Shown here one piece after another: positions 1 to 6,783 of a stretch of DNA of 12,981 bases. How positions within the stretch are numbered: position 1 is the first letter of the stretch; each line of letters begins with the position of its first letter. The stretch comes from UBA7359 sp964523895. Lineage in GTDB: Bacteria; Pseudomonadota; Gammaproteobacteria; Eutrophobiales; Eutrophobiaceae. The stretch covers positions 1 through 12,981 of the forward strand of contig CAZGBJ010000043.1 in assembly GCA_964523895.1 (NCBI GenBank). The letters run 5' to 3'. The notes beneath the pieces were generated by a model. The model did not search any database, was not told the DNA's origin, and saw only the letters and a program-made list of their open reading frames with translations. Position numbers and translations under genes: made by a program.

Positions 1-302
1 TTGAACTCAATGTCTACCGCGTAGCTACTGCCACATCCATTGACAATCCATTTTTCTCCCCAGGATCGAGAACCAGGCTCCCCCTCAGGTAGCCGCGAAA
101 TATAAGCTAAAAAAGATTCCGGTTTGTTTCAGCCCTCTATATCTACCTTGGTGGCAACTCCCATCATTGTGTCACCCATTAATTTTTCATTCGTTAAAGT
201 ACCTGACTGTACGGTTCCTTCAGGTAAGTCTTCAGCCAATACTAACTCTGCATGAGAAAATAGAAAGACGTAAGAAATTATGATTGCTACTTTTTTTAAC
301 AT
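1..302 (-). pseudogene. Exported small protein, frame interrupted by one in-frame TGA, truncated by window edge
   Basis: An ATG at 302 is preceded by a clean GGAG ribosome binding site (313-310, 7 nt spacer). It opens a protein with a typical Sec signal peptide: MLKK, a hydrophobic run, then a likely cut near VLA-ED at residues 21-25. The frame stops at a TGA (131-129) after 57 residues. The same frame then stays open for the remaining 128 nt to the left edge and encodes protein-like sequence, including PEGEPGSRSW, GEKWIVNGCG and a closing YAVDIEF. I do not recognise the family. The TGA sits where a cysteine (TGC/TGT) would fit, as a partner for the later NGCG cysteine. The simplest reading is a recent nonsense mutation or a sequence error in a secreted disulfide-bonded protein. 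A real 57-residue protein, or UGA recoding, is less likely. Confidence 0.55.
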
Positions 303-309
303 AGGATAA

Positions 310-313
310 CTCC
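310..313 (-). promoter_or_regulatory. Ribosome binding site GGAG supporting the start at 302
   Basis: GGAG on the minus strand lies 7 nt before the ATG at 302. It supports the signal-peptide-bearing start of the interrupted exported protein, which is otherwise too short to be a confident call. Confidence 0.5.
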
Positions 314-372
314 ACAGTATTACAATTGTTCTTTAATAAATTTATTTGACTTTACCATAGTGATTAAGTTCG

Positions 373-687
373 CTATACATACCAGACACCATTAGTAACC
401 ATACAGTCGATTGAGTCTAATGCCATATGAATGACTAATCCAATTCCAACATATCGGCATTGTTTAATAAAACACAGCCCGCAATAAAATAGTATAGGAA
501 TAAATTCATGCAATGGATGAAAACCAATACTACAACGATTTGGATCGTAGATCGGATCAGCTATCAAATGGTCAACATCAACAAACATTGTCGACATCAT
601 AATCAGAAAGACTATTTTCCACTTAAGCTTAAAGAATAATAGCGCAACAATCAGTGGCACTATTAAATGTAGCGAGATATGAAAAAT
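373..687 (-). CDS. DUF6122 family small membrane protein
   Basis: This is a small hydrophobic protein with the DUF6122 signature: a TM segment ending ALLFFKLKWK, then a second segment running into DVDHLIADPIYDPNRCSIGF and HPLH, then a third hydrophobic stretch and a closing HMALDSIDC. The conserved DxDH, DPNRCSIGFHPLH and HxxxDxxDC residues suggest metal or active-site chemistry at the membrane, but no function is established that I know of. The first ATG/GTG/TTG start is GTG at 660. However, in-frame upstream codons encode FHISLHLIV, which completes the first membrane helix. An AGGGA site (699-695) lies 7 nt before an ATT codon at 687, so I extend the gene to that ATT; an in-frame TAA lies a few codons further up. 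It follows the nitroreductase by 18 nt, so the two are probably co-transcribed. Confidence 0.75.
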   Translation of the reverse strand: MFHISLHLIVPLIVALLFFKLKWKIVFLIMMSTMFVDVDHLIADPIYDPNRCSIGFHPLHEFIPILFYCGLCFIKQCRYVGIGLVIHMALDSIDCMVTNGVWYV

Positions 688-694
688 ACTATAT

Positions 695-699
695 TCCCT
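695..699 (-). promoter_or_regulatory. Ribosome binding site AGGGA pointing to a non-canonical ATT start
   Basis: AGGGA on the minus strand is 7 nt upstream of the ATT codon at 687. No comparable site precedes the GTG at 660. It is the reason for placing the DUF6122 start at a rare ATT codon. Confidence 0.35.
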
Positions 700-705
700 G
701 TGTTA

Positions 706-1269
706 CTAAGGTAATTCCGTCAACACTTGTTGCAACGGTTTCCTGACTGTTTGCGGTATTTCAGCCGGATAACCATACCAGATTATACCAACAACATTTT
801 CTAGTTCTCGATTAACCCAAATCAGATCATAAAACCGTTCATCAAACGTAATAGTTCCTGTCGACCACTTTGTCCCTATACCTTTCTGCCAAAGGACAAG
901 CATCAGGTTTTGAATCACACAACAACAGGATGCATAGTCTTCCTGATAACGTATTTCGTCATCTGATTTTTGACATGTCACTACCAACCAACCGGGGATA
1001 TTCATCCAACGCCTATATTTATTTTCAGCCGTTTCATTACCTTTCGTCTCAAGCAATATTTCTTTATTTAATTTACATACGTTAGTAATGGTTTCTTTTT
1101 CCAGTAAATAGAATCGCCATGGCTCAGTAAGATGATGATTTGGCGCCCAACAAGCTGTTGTTATTGCATCTTTAACAACTATTTTGTCAGGGGTCTTATC
1201 CGGAATGAAATCGTGAATTGTACGACGAGATTTAATTGTCTCTGCCAAATCTATCATTCGATTTTTCAT
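706..1269 (-). CDS. Nitroreductase family protein (YdjA-like, FMN-dependent)
   Basis: This 187-residue protein has the single-domain nitroreductase fold and resembles the short YdjA type. SRRTIHDF (14-21) is the N-terminal FMN-phosphate-binding arginine motif. APNHHLTEPWRF (42-53) is the conserved loop under the flavin. YASCCCVIQNLMLVLWQKG with GTKWSTG (112-138) is the central helix and following loop. The C-terminal GIIWYGYPAE (161-170) is the usual G-x-x-x-G-x-P motif. Such enzymes are cytosolic FMN homodimers that use NAD(P)H to reduce nitroaromatics, quinones or similar acceptors. The physiological substrate cannot be read from sequence. Three consecutive cysteines (115-117) are unusual at this position. 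ATG 1269 is taken as the start; the ATG 12 nt downstream is also possible. It is the first gene of a likely two-gene unit with the DUF6122 protein. Confidence 0.88.
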   Translation of the reverse strand: MKNRMIDLAETIKSRRTIHDFIPDKTPDKIVVKDAITTACWAPNHHLTEPWRFYLLEKETITNVCKLNKEILLETKGNETAENKYRRWMNIPGWLVVTCQKSDDEIRYQEDYASCCCVIQNLMLVLWQKGIGTKWSTGTITFDERFYDLIWVNRELENVVGIIWYGYPAEIPQTVRKPLQQVLTELP

Positions 1270-1409
1270 GGGAACCCCAATAAAAACTTATAGTTATCCA
1301 TCATATCCTTTTTCCCACTATCTATTAAAGGGTAAAGAGGCTTATTAGTCTTTCCAAATTTCTGCAATTTATTAAATAGGCACTTTTTATCTATTTTTGG
1401 CTAAATTCA

Positions 1410-1436
1410 TAAAGTTTTATGCTCTATTGCCGATAA
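1410..1436 (+). promoter_or_regulatory. Perfect-consensus sigma-28 (FliA) flagellar promoter
   Basis: TAAAGTTT (1410-1417) and GCCGATAA (1429-1436) are separated by exactly 11 nt. This matches the published enterobacterial FliA consensus (TAAAGTTT-N11-GCCGATAA) at all 16 positions. Transcription would start near 1443-1445, giving a leader of about 25 nt before the TTG start of the PilZ gene. Chance occurrence of this match in a 13 kb window is very unlikely. Confidence 0.9.
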
Positions 1437-1467
1437 TTAAGATAGCTATTTCATTCAGGTCAATACA

Positions 1468-1821
1468 TTGAGCACACAATTACAAGTTAACGAAAAGCGT
1501 CGACTAAAACGTTTCTCCGTACACCTAAAGGTCTATTCCCAGCTAACGGATGAATTACTAGGTTATGCTGAAAATCTCCATACTGCGGGAATGATGTTAG
1601 TAAGCAAGAAACCAATCCCGGAAAAACAGGAAATCCTGATTTGGTTTGGCGCAACAAAAGAAGAGAAAAGATTGAACCGAATATTTTTGTCTGCCTATAA
1701 AGTATGGAATAGTTTTACCGATACTGAAGATCGCCTTTATTATTCTGGTTTGCACTTCGTCAGCCCATCAGAAGAAACCATGGATAATATCGAGCTGCTT
1801 ATTGAAAACTCAAATAATTAA
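1468..1821 (+). CDS. PilZ domain protein, probable c-di-GMP-responsive motility factor
   Basis: This 117-residue single-domain PilZ protein carries the cyclic-di-GMP motifs. RRLKR (11-15) supplies the RxxxR arginines. NLHTAG (36-41) takes the place of the canonical (D/N)xSxxG, with His in the Ser position. The C-terminal strand YYSGLHFV (91-98) is the typical closing beta strand. No membrane segment, signal peptide or YcgR-N domain is present, so it is a cytosolic stand-alone PilZ. The start is TTG 1468, with an AGGT 8 nt upstream. A perfect sigma-28 promoter directly precedes it, placing it in the late flagellar regulon together with, for example, E. coli ycgR, the flagellar brake. I therefore infer a role in tuning flagellar motility. 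Ligand binding is uncertain because of the Ser-to-His change. Confidence 0.88.
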   Translation: MSTQLQVNEKRRLKRFSVHLKVYSQLTDELLGYAENLHTAGMMLVSKKPIPEKQEILIWFGATKEEKRLNRIFLSAYKVWNSFTDTEDRLYYSGLHFVSPSEETMDNIELLIENSNN

Positions 1822-2255
1822 CTAATCCCTTTGTTATCTTCTTCTGTCTTGGTGTCTTTTTTATAGTTCGTATCCTGACGCTTTAGGTTAACTGCATGTT
1901 TTTGTTGATAGATATCAAACACTTTTTCTGCATCAAGTCCGGCACACATCATTGCAGAAACAAGAAAATGTAAAATATCAATTAATTCAACACGTATGTT
2001 CTGCATATCAATTTCGTCTTTGCTCCACCACTTCCATAACAACTCTTCATCAAGTTCGATTAATTCTTCTTTCATCGCTTTTGAATAATTCACCAGCCAC
2101 TCATTCGGCAAATCATTGACCATTACTTTATTCTCGGCAACAGCAGCGATAATTGCTTTCATATTTAAATCTTGCCCTGATTTATCTTTCAGTTTATTTT
2201 TCGTAAAGACGTAATCATTAAGCTCTGTCTGCATTTCGAAAATCTTGTCTAGCAT
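1818..2255 (-). CDS. Dimeric all-alpha dUTP diphosphatase (dUTPase)
   Basis: This protein of about 145 residues resembles the dimeric, MazG-related dUTPases and is not related to the trimeric Dut fold. EELIELDEELLWKWW (63-77) carries the first acidic metal-binding pair and the aromatic uracil-pocket region. ELIDILHF (90-97) carries the second ExxD pair and the conserved His-Phe. QKHAVNLKRQ (118-127) corresponds to the late Lys/Asn/Arg phosphate-binding segment. It hydrolyses dUTP (and usually dUDP) to dUMP with Mg2+, limiting uracil in DNA and feeding dTMP synthesis. Two starts are possible. The ATG at 2255 has a GGAG 6 nt upstream, while the ATG at 2267 has none, so 2255 is chosen. The tail after residue 130 is charged and probably disordered. 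Its stop codon overlaps that of the PilZ gene in a shared TTAA. Confidence 0.85.
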   Translation of the reverse strand: MLDKIFEMQTELNDYVFTKNKLKDKSGQDLNMKAIIAAVAENKVMVNDLPNEWLVNYSKAMKEELIELDEELLWKWWSKDEIDMQNIRVELIDILHFLVSAMMCAGLDAEKVFDIYQQKHAVNLKRQDTNYKKDTKTEEDNKGIS

Positions 2256-2261
2256 CGTTTG

Positions 2262-2265
2262 CTCC
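2262..2265 (-). promoter_or_regulatory. Ribosome binding site GGAG deciding the dUTPase start
   Basis: GGAG on the minus strand lies 6 nt before the ATG at 2255, inside the first codons of the longer reading that begins at 2267. It favours the shorter protein, MLDKIFEMQ. Confidence 0.55.
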
Positions 2266-2283
2266 ATTCTGGTTTCATTTTTG

Positions 2284-2308
2284 AGGGAACAGGTTTAAGT
2301 CTGTCCCT
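2284..2308. repeat. Palindromic hairpin, REP-like, in the dUTPase leader
   Basis: The arms AGGGAACAG (2284-2292) and CTGTCCCT (2301-2308) pair over 8 bp with one bulged A, around the 8-nt loop GTTTAAGT. An overlapping alternative pairs AACAGG (2288-2293) with CCTGTT (2306-2311). On the minus strand the element reads GGGACAGACTTAAACC, which resembles palindromic extragenic repeats seen in many proteobacterial genomes. It lies 29-53 nt before the dUTPase ATG. It could be a dispersed repeat, a leader structure or a weak terminator. No second copy is seen in this window. Confidence 0.45.
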
Positions 2309-2366
2309 GTTAACTTACCACGATTACAGCCTATGACAAATCCTGCATCTTAAGCTGACTTGGGTA

Positions 2367-2372
2367 TATAAT
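2367..2372 (+). promoter_or_regulatory. Candidate -10 box (TATAAT) for uup
   Basis: TATAAT lies 27 nt before the uup start, so the transcript would have a leader of about 20 nt. I see no good -35 element at 16-18 nt upstream, so this is a suggestion only. Confidence 0.35.
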
Positions 2373-2399
2373 CGCGCTTCTTTTAGAGCCTTATAAATT

Positions 2400-4313
2400 A
2401 TGCCCCTAATCACTTTTGATGATATTTCTCTCGAATTCGGTGATCAAATGATCCTGGATAAGGTCAGCCTGGCGCTGGAATCGGGCGAACGTGTCTGTCT
2501 GATTGGGCGTAATGGTGCAGGGAAATCAACCTTAATTAATATTATTAACAATAAGGTTGAAGCTGACAGCGGTGAAATAGTTAAACAATCCCATCTCAGA
2601 GTGAGTCAATTGGAACAAGCACTACCTGAAATACGTGATATTAATGTAAAAGATTATGTCGCCGAAGGTCTAAGCCATTTACAGAGTTTATTAAAAGAAT
2701 ACGAAGTTTTATCAAACGAAAACATTGAAAATAATCCTCATTTATTACGCGAACTGCAAGATCTGCAACAACAGATTGAAGCTGAAGGTGGCTGGAATAT
2801 TGATCAACGTGTTGAAACCATTATTTCTGAGCTGAACTTACCTGCTGAATTAAAACTGGACCAGTTATCTGGTGGCTGGCGTCGCCGTGTTGCTCTAGGT
2901 AGATCATTGGTCAGTAATCCGCAATTATTATTACTTGATGAACCAACTAATCATCTCGATCTAAGTACCATTCAATGGCTGGAAAATCGTTTTATCAACT
3001 TTACCGGCGCCATACTTTTTATTACGCATGATCGTGCTTTTCTGCAAAAACTGGCAACACGAATTATTGAACTGGATCGCGGACGGCTTTCCAGTTGGCC
3101 GGGAAGCTATCAGGATTATTTAGTCAATAAAGAAAAAGCATTAGAAGAAGAATCAAAGAGTAATGCTCTATTTGACAAAAGACTGGGCGAAGAAGAAGTC
3201 TGGATTAGACAGGGGATAAAAGCCCGGCGAACTCGAAACGAAGGACGGGTACGTTCATTAATGACAATGCGTAAAGAAGTCGCAAAACGATTAAAACCGC
3301 AAGCGAAAGCACGTATCCATATTGAAGAAGCAGAACAATCAGGACGTAAAGTCATTGAAGCTTACAATATTTGCCATAGCTATGATGAACAACCCTTAAT
3401 TAATAAACTTTCATTAAAAGTCATGCGTGGCGACCGTATTGGTCTGGTAGGGAATAATGGCGTTGGTAAAAGTACCTTATTAAAAATTCTATTAGGTGAA
3501 ATCGAAGCAAACTCTGGCACAGTAAAGATTGGGACTAATCTTGAAATCGCCTATTTCGATCAATTGCGTCGCAATCTCGATCCGGAAAAAACGATCGCTC
3601 AGATCGTTGGCGAAGGCGGTGATTATATAAAGATAAACGGCAAAGATCGTCATGTTATTGGTTATCTGCGTGGATTCTTATTTACCGCCAAGCGTGCCAT
3701 GACAAAAATTAAAGTATTATCCGGCGGTGAAAAAAACCGTGTCATTCTTGCCAAATTATTAACCCGCCCCAGTAATCTTTTAGTGCTTGATGAACCAACT
3801 AATGATCTTGATGTTGAAACGCTGGAGGTTATGGAAGAACGACTGTCAGAATACAAAGGAACATTGATTGTCGTCAGTCACGATAGGGAATTTGTTGATA
3901 ATGTCGTTAGCAGTATTCTGGTGTTTGAAGATTCAGGCACTATTCAAAACTATGCTGGCGGATTTAGTGATTGGACTAGGCACGGGAAACATCTTGCCGA
4001 GATGGATAATCCAATAGCAAGAAAGGGAAATAATAATTCTGATGGCGGAAATAAAAAGCAAAACAGAAGTAATAAACTTAGCTACAAATTAAAGCAAGAA
4101 CTGGAGTCATTACCCACAATAATAGAATCACTTGAACAAGATGTGGCTGAGCTTGAAAGACAAACCGACGCTGATGATTTTTATTCAAAACCTTATGAAC
4201 AACAACAACCTGTGCTTGATGAACAACTGGAAAAACAAACCGAATTAGACGATGCCATACATCGCTGGTATGAACTTGAAAACAGGGAAAAGGAACTCCA
4301 GTCTAATGACTAA
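2400..4313 (+). CDS. uup: ABC-F family ATPase Uup
   Basis: This 637-residue soluble protein has two ABC ATPase domains in tandem and no membrane segments, almost the length of E. coli Uup (635). Domain 1: Walker A GRNGAGKST (36-44), signature LSGGW (156-160), Walker B LLLLDEPTNHLD (176-187), switch His TH (209-210). The charged ABC-F linker occupies about 240-315. Domain 2: Walker A GNNGVGKST (351-359), LSGGE (440-444), LVLDEPTNDLD (461-471), SH (493-494). The tail after residue 540 begins with an Asn/Gly-rich spacer and continues as a charged coiled coil (about 560-636), the DNA-binding CTD described for Uup. All catalytic residues are intact. ABC-F proteins act on the ribosome; Uup is also linked to precise transposon excision and DNA repair. 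ATG 2400 follows a TATAAT box. A transporter gene follows after 8 nt. Confidence 0.96.
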   Translation: MPLITFDDISLEFGDQMILDKVSLALESGERVCLIGRNGAGKSTLINIINNKVEADSGEIVKQSHLRVSQLEQALPEIRDINVKDYVAEGLSHLQSLLKEYEVLSNENIENNPHLLRELQDLQQQIEAEGGWNIDQRVETIISELNLPAELKLDQLSGGWRRRVALGRSLVSNPQLLLLDEPTNHLDLSTIQWLENRFINFTGAILFITHDRAFLQKLATRIIELDRGRLSSWPGSYQDYLVNKEKALEEESKSNALFDKRLGEEEVWIRQGIKARRTRNEGRVRSLMTMRKEVAKRLKPQAKARIHIEEAEQSGRKVIEAYNICHSYDEQPLINKLSLKVMRGDRIGLVGNNGVGKSTLLKILLGEIEANSGTVKIGTNLEIAYFDQLRRNLDPEKTIAQIVGEGGDYIKINGKDRHVIGYLRGFLFTAKRAMTKIKVLSGGEKNRVILAKLLTRPSNLLVLDEPTNDLDVETLEVMEERLSEYKGTLIVVSHDREFVDNVVSSILVFEDSGTIQNYAGGFSDWTRHGKHLAEMDNPIARKGNNNSDGGNKKQNRSNKLSYKLKQELESLPTIIESLEQDVAELERQTDADDFYSKPYEQQQPVLDEQLEKQTELDDAIHRWYELENREKELQSND

Positions 4314-4321
4314 ATTTAATA

Positions 4322-5221
4322 GTGCCTTTAATGGGATTTGATAAACGCTATCTACTACACGGTTTCCTGCCAGCGTTCTTATCTGCCTGTTGTTTTGCCG
4401 TTATGGCAACCTGCATTAAAATTGCTTCATCTGAATTACCTGCTCCGCAACTGGTTTTTTTTAGAAGTGTTGTCGGTTTACTAATTATTCTTCCTATTGT
4501 CTTGCCACGCGGCATACAATTTATAAAAACACCGATACTGCACCTGCATATGTTTCGTGGTTTCATTAGCCTTTGTGCCATGACCTGTTTCTTTTATGCG
4601 ATTGGACATGTTGGCTTATCTGAATCTACTTTATTGAATGCAACTTCACCGTTGTTTGTTGGTTTACTGGCAATACCTGTACTAAAAGAAAAAATAAGTC
4701 TGCGAACAGTTATCGCATTAATAATTGGTTTTATCGGCGTTGCTTTTATTCTAAAACCGGGCACAGCATTATTTACCCTTGCCGCCTTAATTGGTCTTTG
4801 CTCCGGTTTGTTTATTGCCCTTGCAAAAATATTAGTACGTTATATGGCCAGTACTGAACCAGTCATGCGTACTGTTTTCTACTTCAGCATCTTTTCGACC
4901 TTATATTCAGGCATATTAATGATTTGGCTTTGGCAAACTCCAAATATGCATGACTTATCAATTATGGTATTGGCTGGCATCTGTGCAACGGGTGGACAAA
5001 CATTACTAACTTACGCCTTTACACATAATGAAGCTGTTACCGTTGCTCCCTTCACTTATGTCACGGTTGTTATTGCAACCCTGATTGGCTGGTTTGGCTG
5101 GAATGAACTACCTGATATTGGTTCGGGTATCGGTGCAATACTAATTATTAGTGCTTGTTTATCAATTTCCATTCAAGGCAAATTACCTAACCCGTGGAAA
5201 ATCAAAAAATCAACGAATTAA
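4322..5221 (+). CDS. DMT superfamily transporter (EamA family)
   Basis: This 299-residue protein is hydrophobic throughout, with about ten predicted membrane helices and two EamA repeats (about 13-143 and 155-287). The repeat-1 hallmark KIASSELPAPQLVFFRS (33-49) is the conserved helix 1-2 region of the 10-TMS DMT exporters, and LKEKISLRTVIALIIGFIGV (120-139) is the matching end of repeat 1. Repeat 2 shows the family's ALTYAF-like segment TLLTYAFTHNEAVTVAPFTY. These are inner-membrane secondary transporters that usually export amino acids or other metabolites. The substrate is not deducible. The start is GTG 4322, 8 nt after the uup stop; ATG 4331 is an alternative. No ribosome binding site is evident for either, so translation may be coupled to uup. 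The product of an operon with uup need not be functionally linked to it. Confidence 0.88.
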   Translation: MPLMGFDKRYLLHGFLPAFLSACCFAVMATCIKIASSELPAPQLVFFRSVVGLLIILPIVLPRGIQFIKTPILHLHMFRGFISLCAMTCFFYAIGHVGLSESTLLNATSPLFVGLLAIPVLKEKISLRTVIALIIGFIGVAFILKPGTALFTLAALIGLCSGLFIALAKILVRYMASTEPVMRTVFYFSIFSTLYSGILMIWLWQTPNMHDLSIMVLAGICATGGQTLLTYAFTHNEAVTVAPFTYVTVVIATLIGWFGWNELPDIGSGIGAILIISACLSISIQGKLPNPWKIKKSTN

Positions 5222-5395
5222 TTTTAGTTGCTTTCTTTTTATCATTTAAATTCTTATTCATCAGTAATTATTAAATTATTTTTATGGTAAGTATAAGCGT
5301 CAAAATTTAGTGTAAATTAGCAATATCAGAAACATAACTTGAAACTATTGTGAATAAGCAGAATTTCACTAGCTAACTCTAAATCTATAAAAAAA

Positions 5396-6271
5396 TCAGA
5401 GTAATGAATTTATTGTTGAAAGGCAGGATTGATAATAACTCTGCCCAAATAAATTTAAATGATTTAATTCATGATACAAACGATACAAGCTTATTCGTTG
5501 TTCAGCTCCATCTTCCAGTGACCAGACTTCTGCATAAGCTGCTTCACAATTTGTTCCAAAGCCACCAAACATACGCATCATGCCTATCTCTGCCTCACGA
5601 TGACCGTAATAACTGGCAGGGTCAAAAATGACAGGTTTACCTTGTTCGTTCGCTGCGGCATTACCCGACCATAAATCACCATGCAGTAATACGGCTGGTT
5701 CATTAATATCACCAATTAACACATCGAGTTTGTTTATTAGTCGTTCGCCTGCCTGCAATAAAGGATCATCCTTATCCGTTTTGCTCGAAAATAATGTTAA
5801 TTGATAAGCCAGACGTTGTTCCCGCCAGAATTCTAGCCAGTCATCACACCAGTTATTAATCTGTTTTGTTGTTCCAAGATAATTGTCTCGGCTAAAACCA
5901 AATTTATTATTTTTTGTTGCTAAATGTAATTGGGCTAAAGATCGTCCCATTTGTTCTTGCCAATCTTTGGCTGGATTACCTTCTTTAAATACTTCTAATA
6001 CAATAAAGTCATCACCATAAACAATTGGTTTAGGCAAATGAATAGCATCAGGCTCGCGTAATAATTGCAACGCTTCAAATTCAGTTTCAAAAAGTCCGGG
6101 AGTGCTTTGTGCCTGAGGATGCGTTTTGACAAAAAACTGACGGCCATCTTTTAAACTGACAATACGACTATCATTAATACATCCACCATAAGCAGATTCT
6201 GAATTAGTAATTTGTGCTTCTTGCTTAGTGCTGGACGAAATTGCTACTTCAATACGGGTTTGAAGTGTCAT
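5396..6271 (-). CDS. Fructosamine/ketosamine-3-kinase family protein (YniA type)
   Basis: From the ATG at 6271 the protein is 291 residues, close to E. coli YniA (286). It has the aminoglycoside-phosphotransferase-like kinase fold. GGCIND (29-34) is the family glycine loop. FFVKT (46-50) carries the ATP lysine K49. FETEFEALQLL (61-71) holds the pairing glutamate. FGFSRDNYLGTTKQ (124-137) is the family's own substrate-side motif. HGDLWSGN (197-204) contains catalytic D199, and FDPASYYGHRE (216-226) the metal-binding D217. It phosphorylates O3 of ketosamines on lysines; the phosphate is then eliminated and the lysine freed. Bacterial members studied prefer ribulosamines and erythrulosamines. 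A longer reading from 6301 would overlap the phosphatase by 31 nt. I prefer 6271 because it forms a TAATG with the upstream stop and has AAAGA before it. Confidence 0.92.
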   Translation of the reverse strand: MTLQTRIEVAISSSTKQEAQITNSESAYGGCINDSRIVSLKDGRQFFVKTHPQAQSTPGLFETEFEALQLLREPDAIHLPKPIVYGDDFIVLEVFKEGNPAKDWQEQMGRSLAQLHLATKNNKFGFSRDNYLGTTKQINNWCDDWLEFWREQRLAYQLTLFSSKTDKDDPLLQAGERLINKLDVLIGDINEPAVLLHGDLWSGNAAANEQGKPVIFDPASYYGHREAEIGMMRMFGGFGTNCEAAYAEVWSLEDGAEQRISLYRLYHELNHLNLFGQSYYQSCLSTINSLL

Positions 6272-6774
6272 TAATTCTTTTTGTTTAAGATTTCGAGACA
6301 ATATGCCAACATATTGGGACAGGCTGATTCAATCATATCCAATACTTGTTCAAACCCGGCTACACCACCATAGTAAGGATCAGGCACGCTAGGCGTGTCC
6401 TGATTATTTTTATAACCATCCAGAAAAGATCCTAATAAACGAATATGTTGTTTAGAACCACCTGCCATCGCTTCCAAATCGTTAAAATTATCGGTATCCA
6501 TTGCCACGAGCAGATCAAATGACTCTATATCCTCTACTGTGACTTTACGCGCTATTGATTGGAGTTTATAAGCACGTTTCGCTGCAACTTCACGCATACG
6601 CGTATCGGCTGGCTCACCTTCGTGATAAGCAATCGTGCCAGCTGAGTCGACATGAATTTTGTCAGCATAGCCTTTATTTTCAACATAATGTTGAAACACG
6701 CCTTCACCTGTTGGCGAACGGCATATATTTCCCATACATACAAACAGAACATTTACTTTATCTTCTGAATTCAT
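6271..6774 (-). CDS. Low-molecular-weight protein tyrosine phosphatase family, probable ribulosamine-5-phosphatase
   Basis: This 167-residue cytosolic phosphatase has the LMW-PTP P-loop CMGNICRS (13-20), with nucleophile C13, R19 and S20. The general-acid loop is VPDPYYGG (130-137), with D132 followed by the usual Tyr pair. HVDSAGT (41-47) and the DLLVAMD segment (87-93) complete the fold. No tyrosine kinase or polysaccharide gene is nearby. Instead its TAA overlaps the ATG of a ketosamine kinase (TAATG). In the family literature, LMW-PTP-A homologues act as protein-ribulosamine-5-phosphatases, and bacterial members occur next to ribulosamine 3-kinases. I therefore infer that it strips the 5-phosphate from ribulosamine adducts so that the kinase can act. 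DUF2288 lies 9 nt upstream. General phosphotyrosine phosphatase activity remains the alternative. Confidence 0.93.
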   Translation of the reverse strand: MNSEDKVNVLFVCMGNICRSPTGEGVFQHYVENKGYADKIHVDSAGTIAYHEGEPADTRMREVAAKRAYKLQSIARKVTVEDIESFDLLVAMDTDNFNDLEAMAGGSKQHIRLLGSFLDGYKNNQDTPSVPDPYYGGVAGFEQVLDMIESACPNMLAYCLEILNKKN

Positions 6775-6783
6775 CTCAAAAGT

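Noticed and set aside
870..1085. Plus-strand ORF opposite the nitroreductase gene
   Set aside because: Antisense shadow; the minus-strand frame has a complete nitroreductase with motifs in order.
3116..3856. Minus-strand ORFs inside uup
   Set aside because: Antisense shadows; the uup frame is continuous with both ABC domains intact.
5222..5395. Terminator or RNA gene in the 174 nt convergent gap after the transporter
   Set aside because: The stretch is AT-rich with no stem of useful length followed by T residues and no recognisable RNA fold.
6272..6301. Longer start for the ketosamine kinase (MSRNLKQKEL)
   Set aside because: It would overlap the phosphatase by 31 nt and lacks family similarity; the ATG at 6271 forms a TAATG junction and starts the conserved domain.
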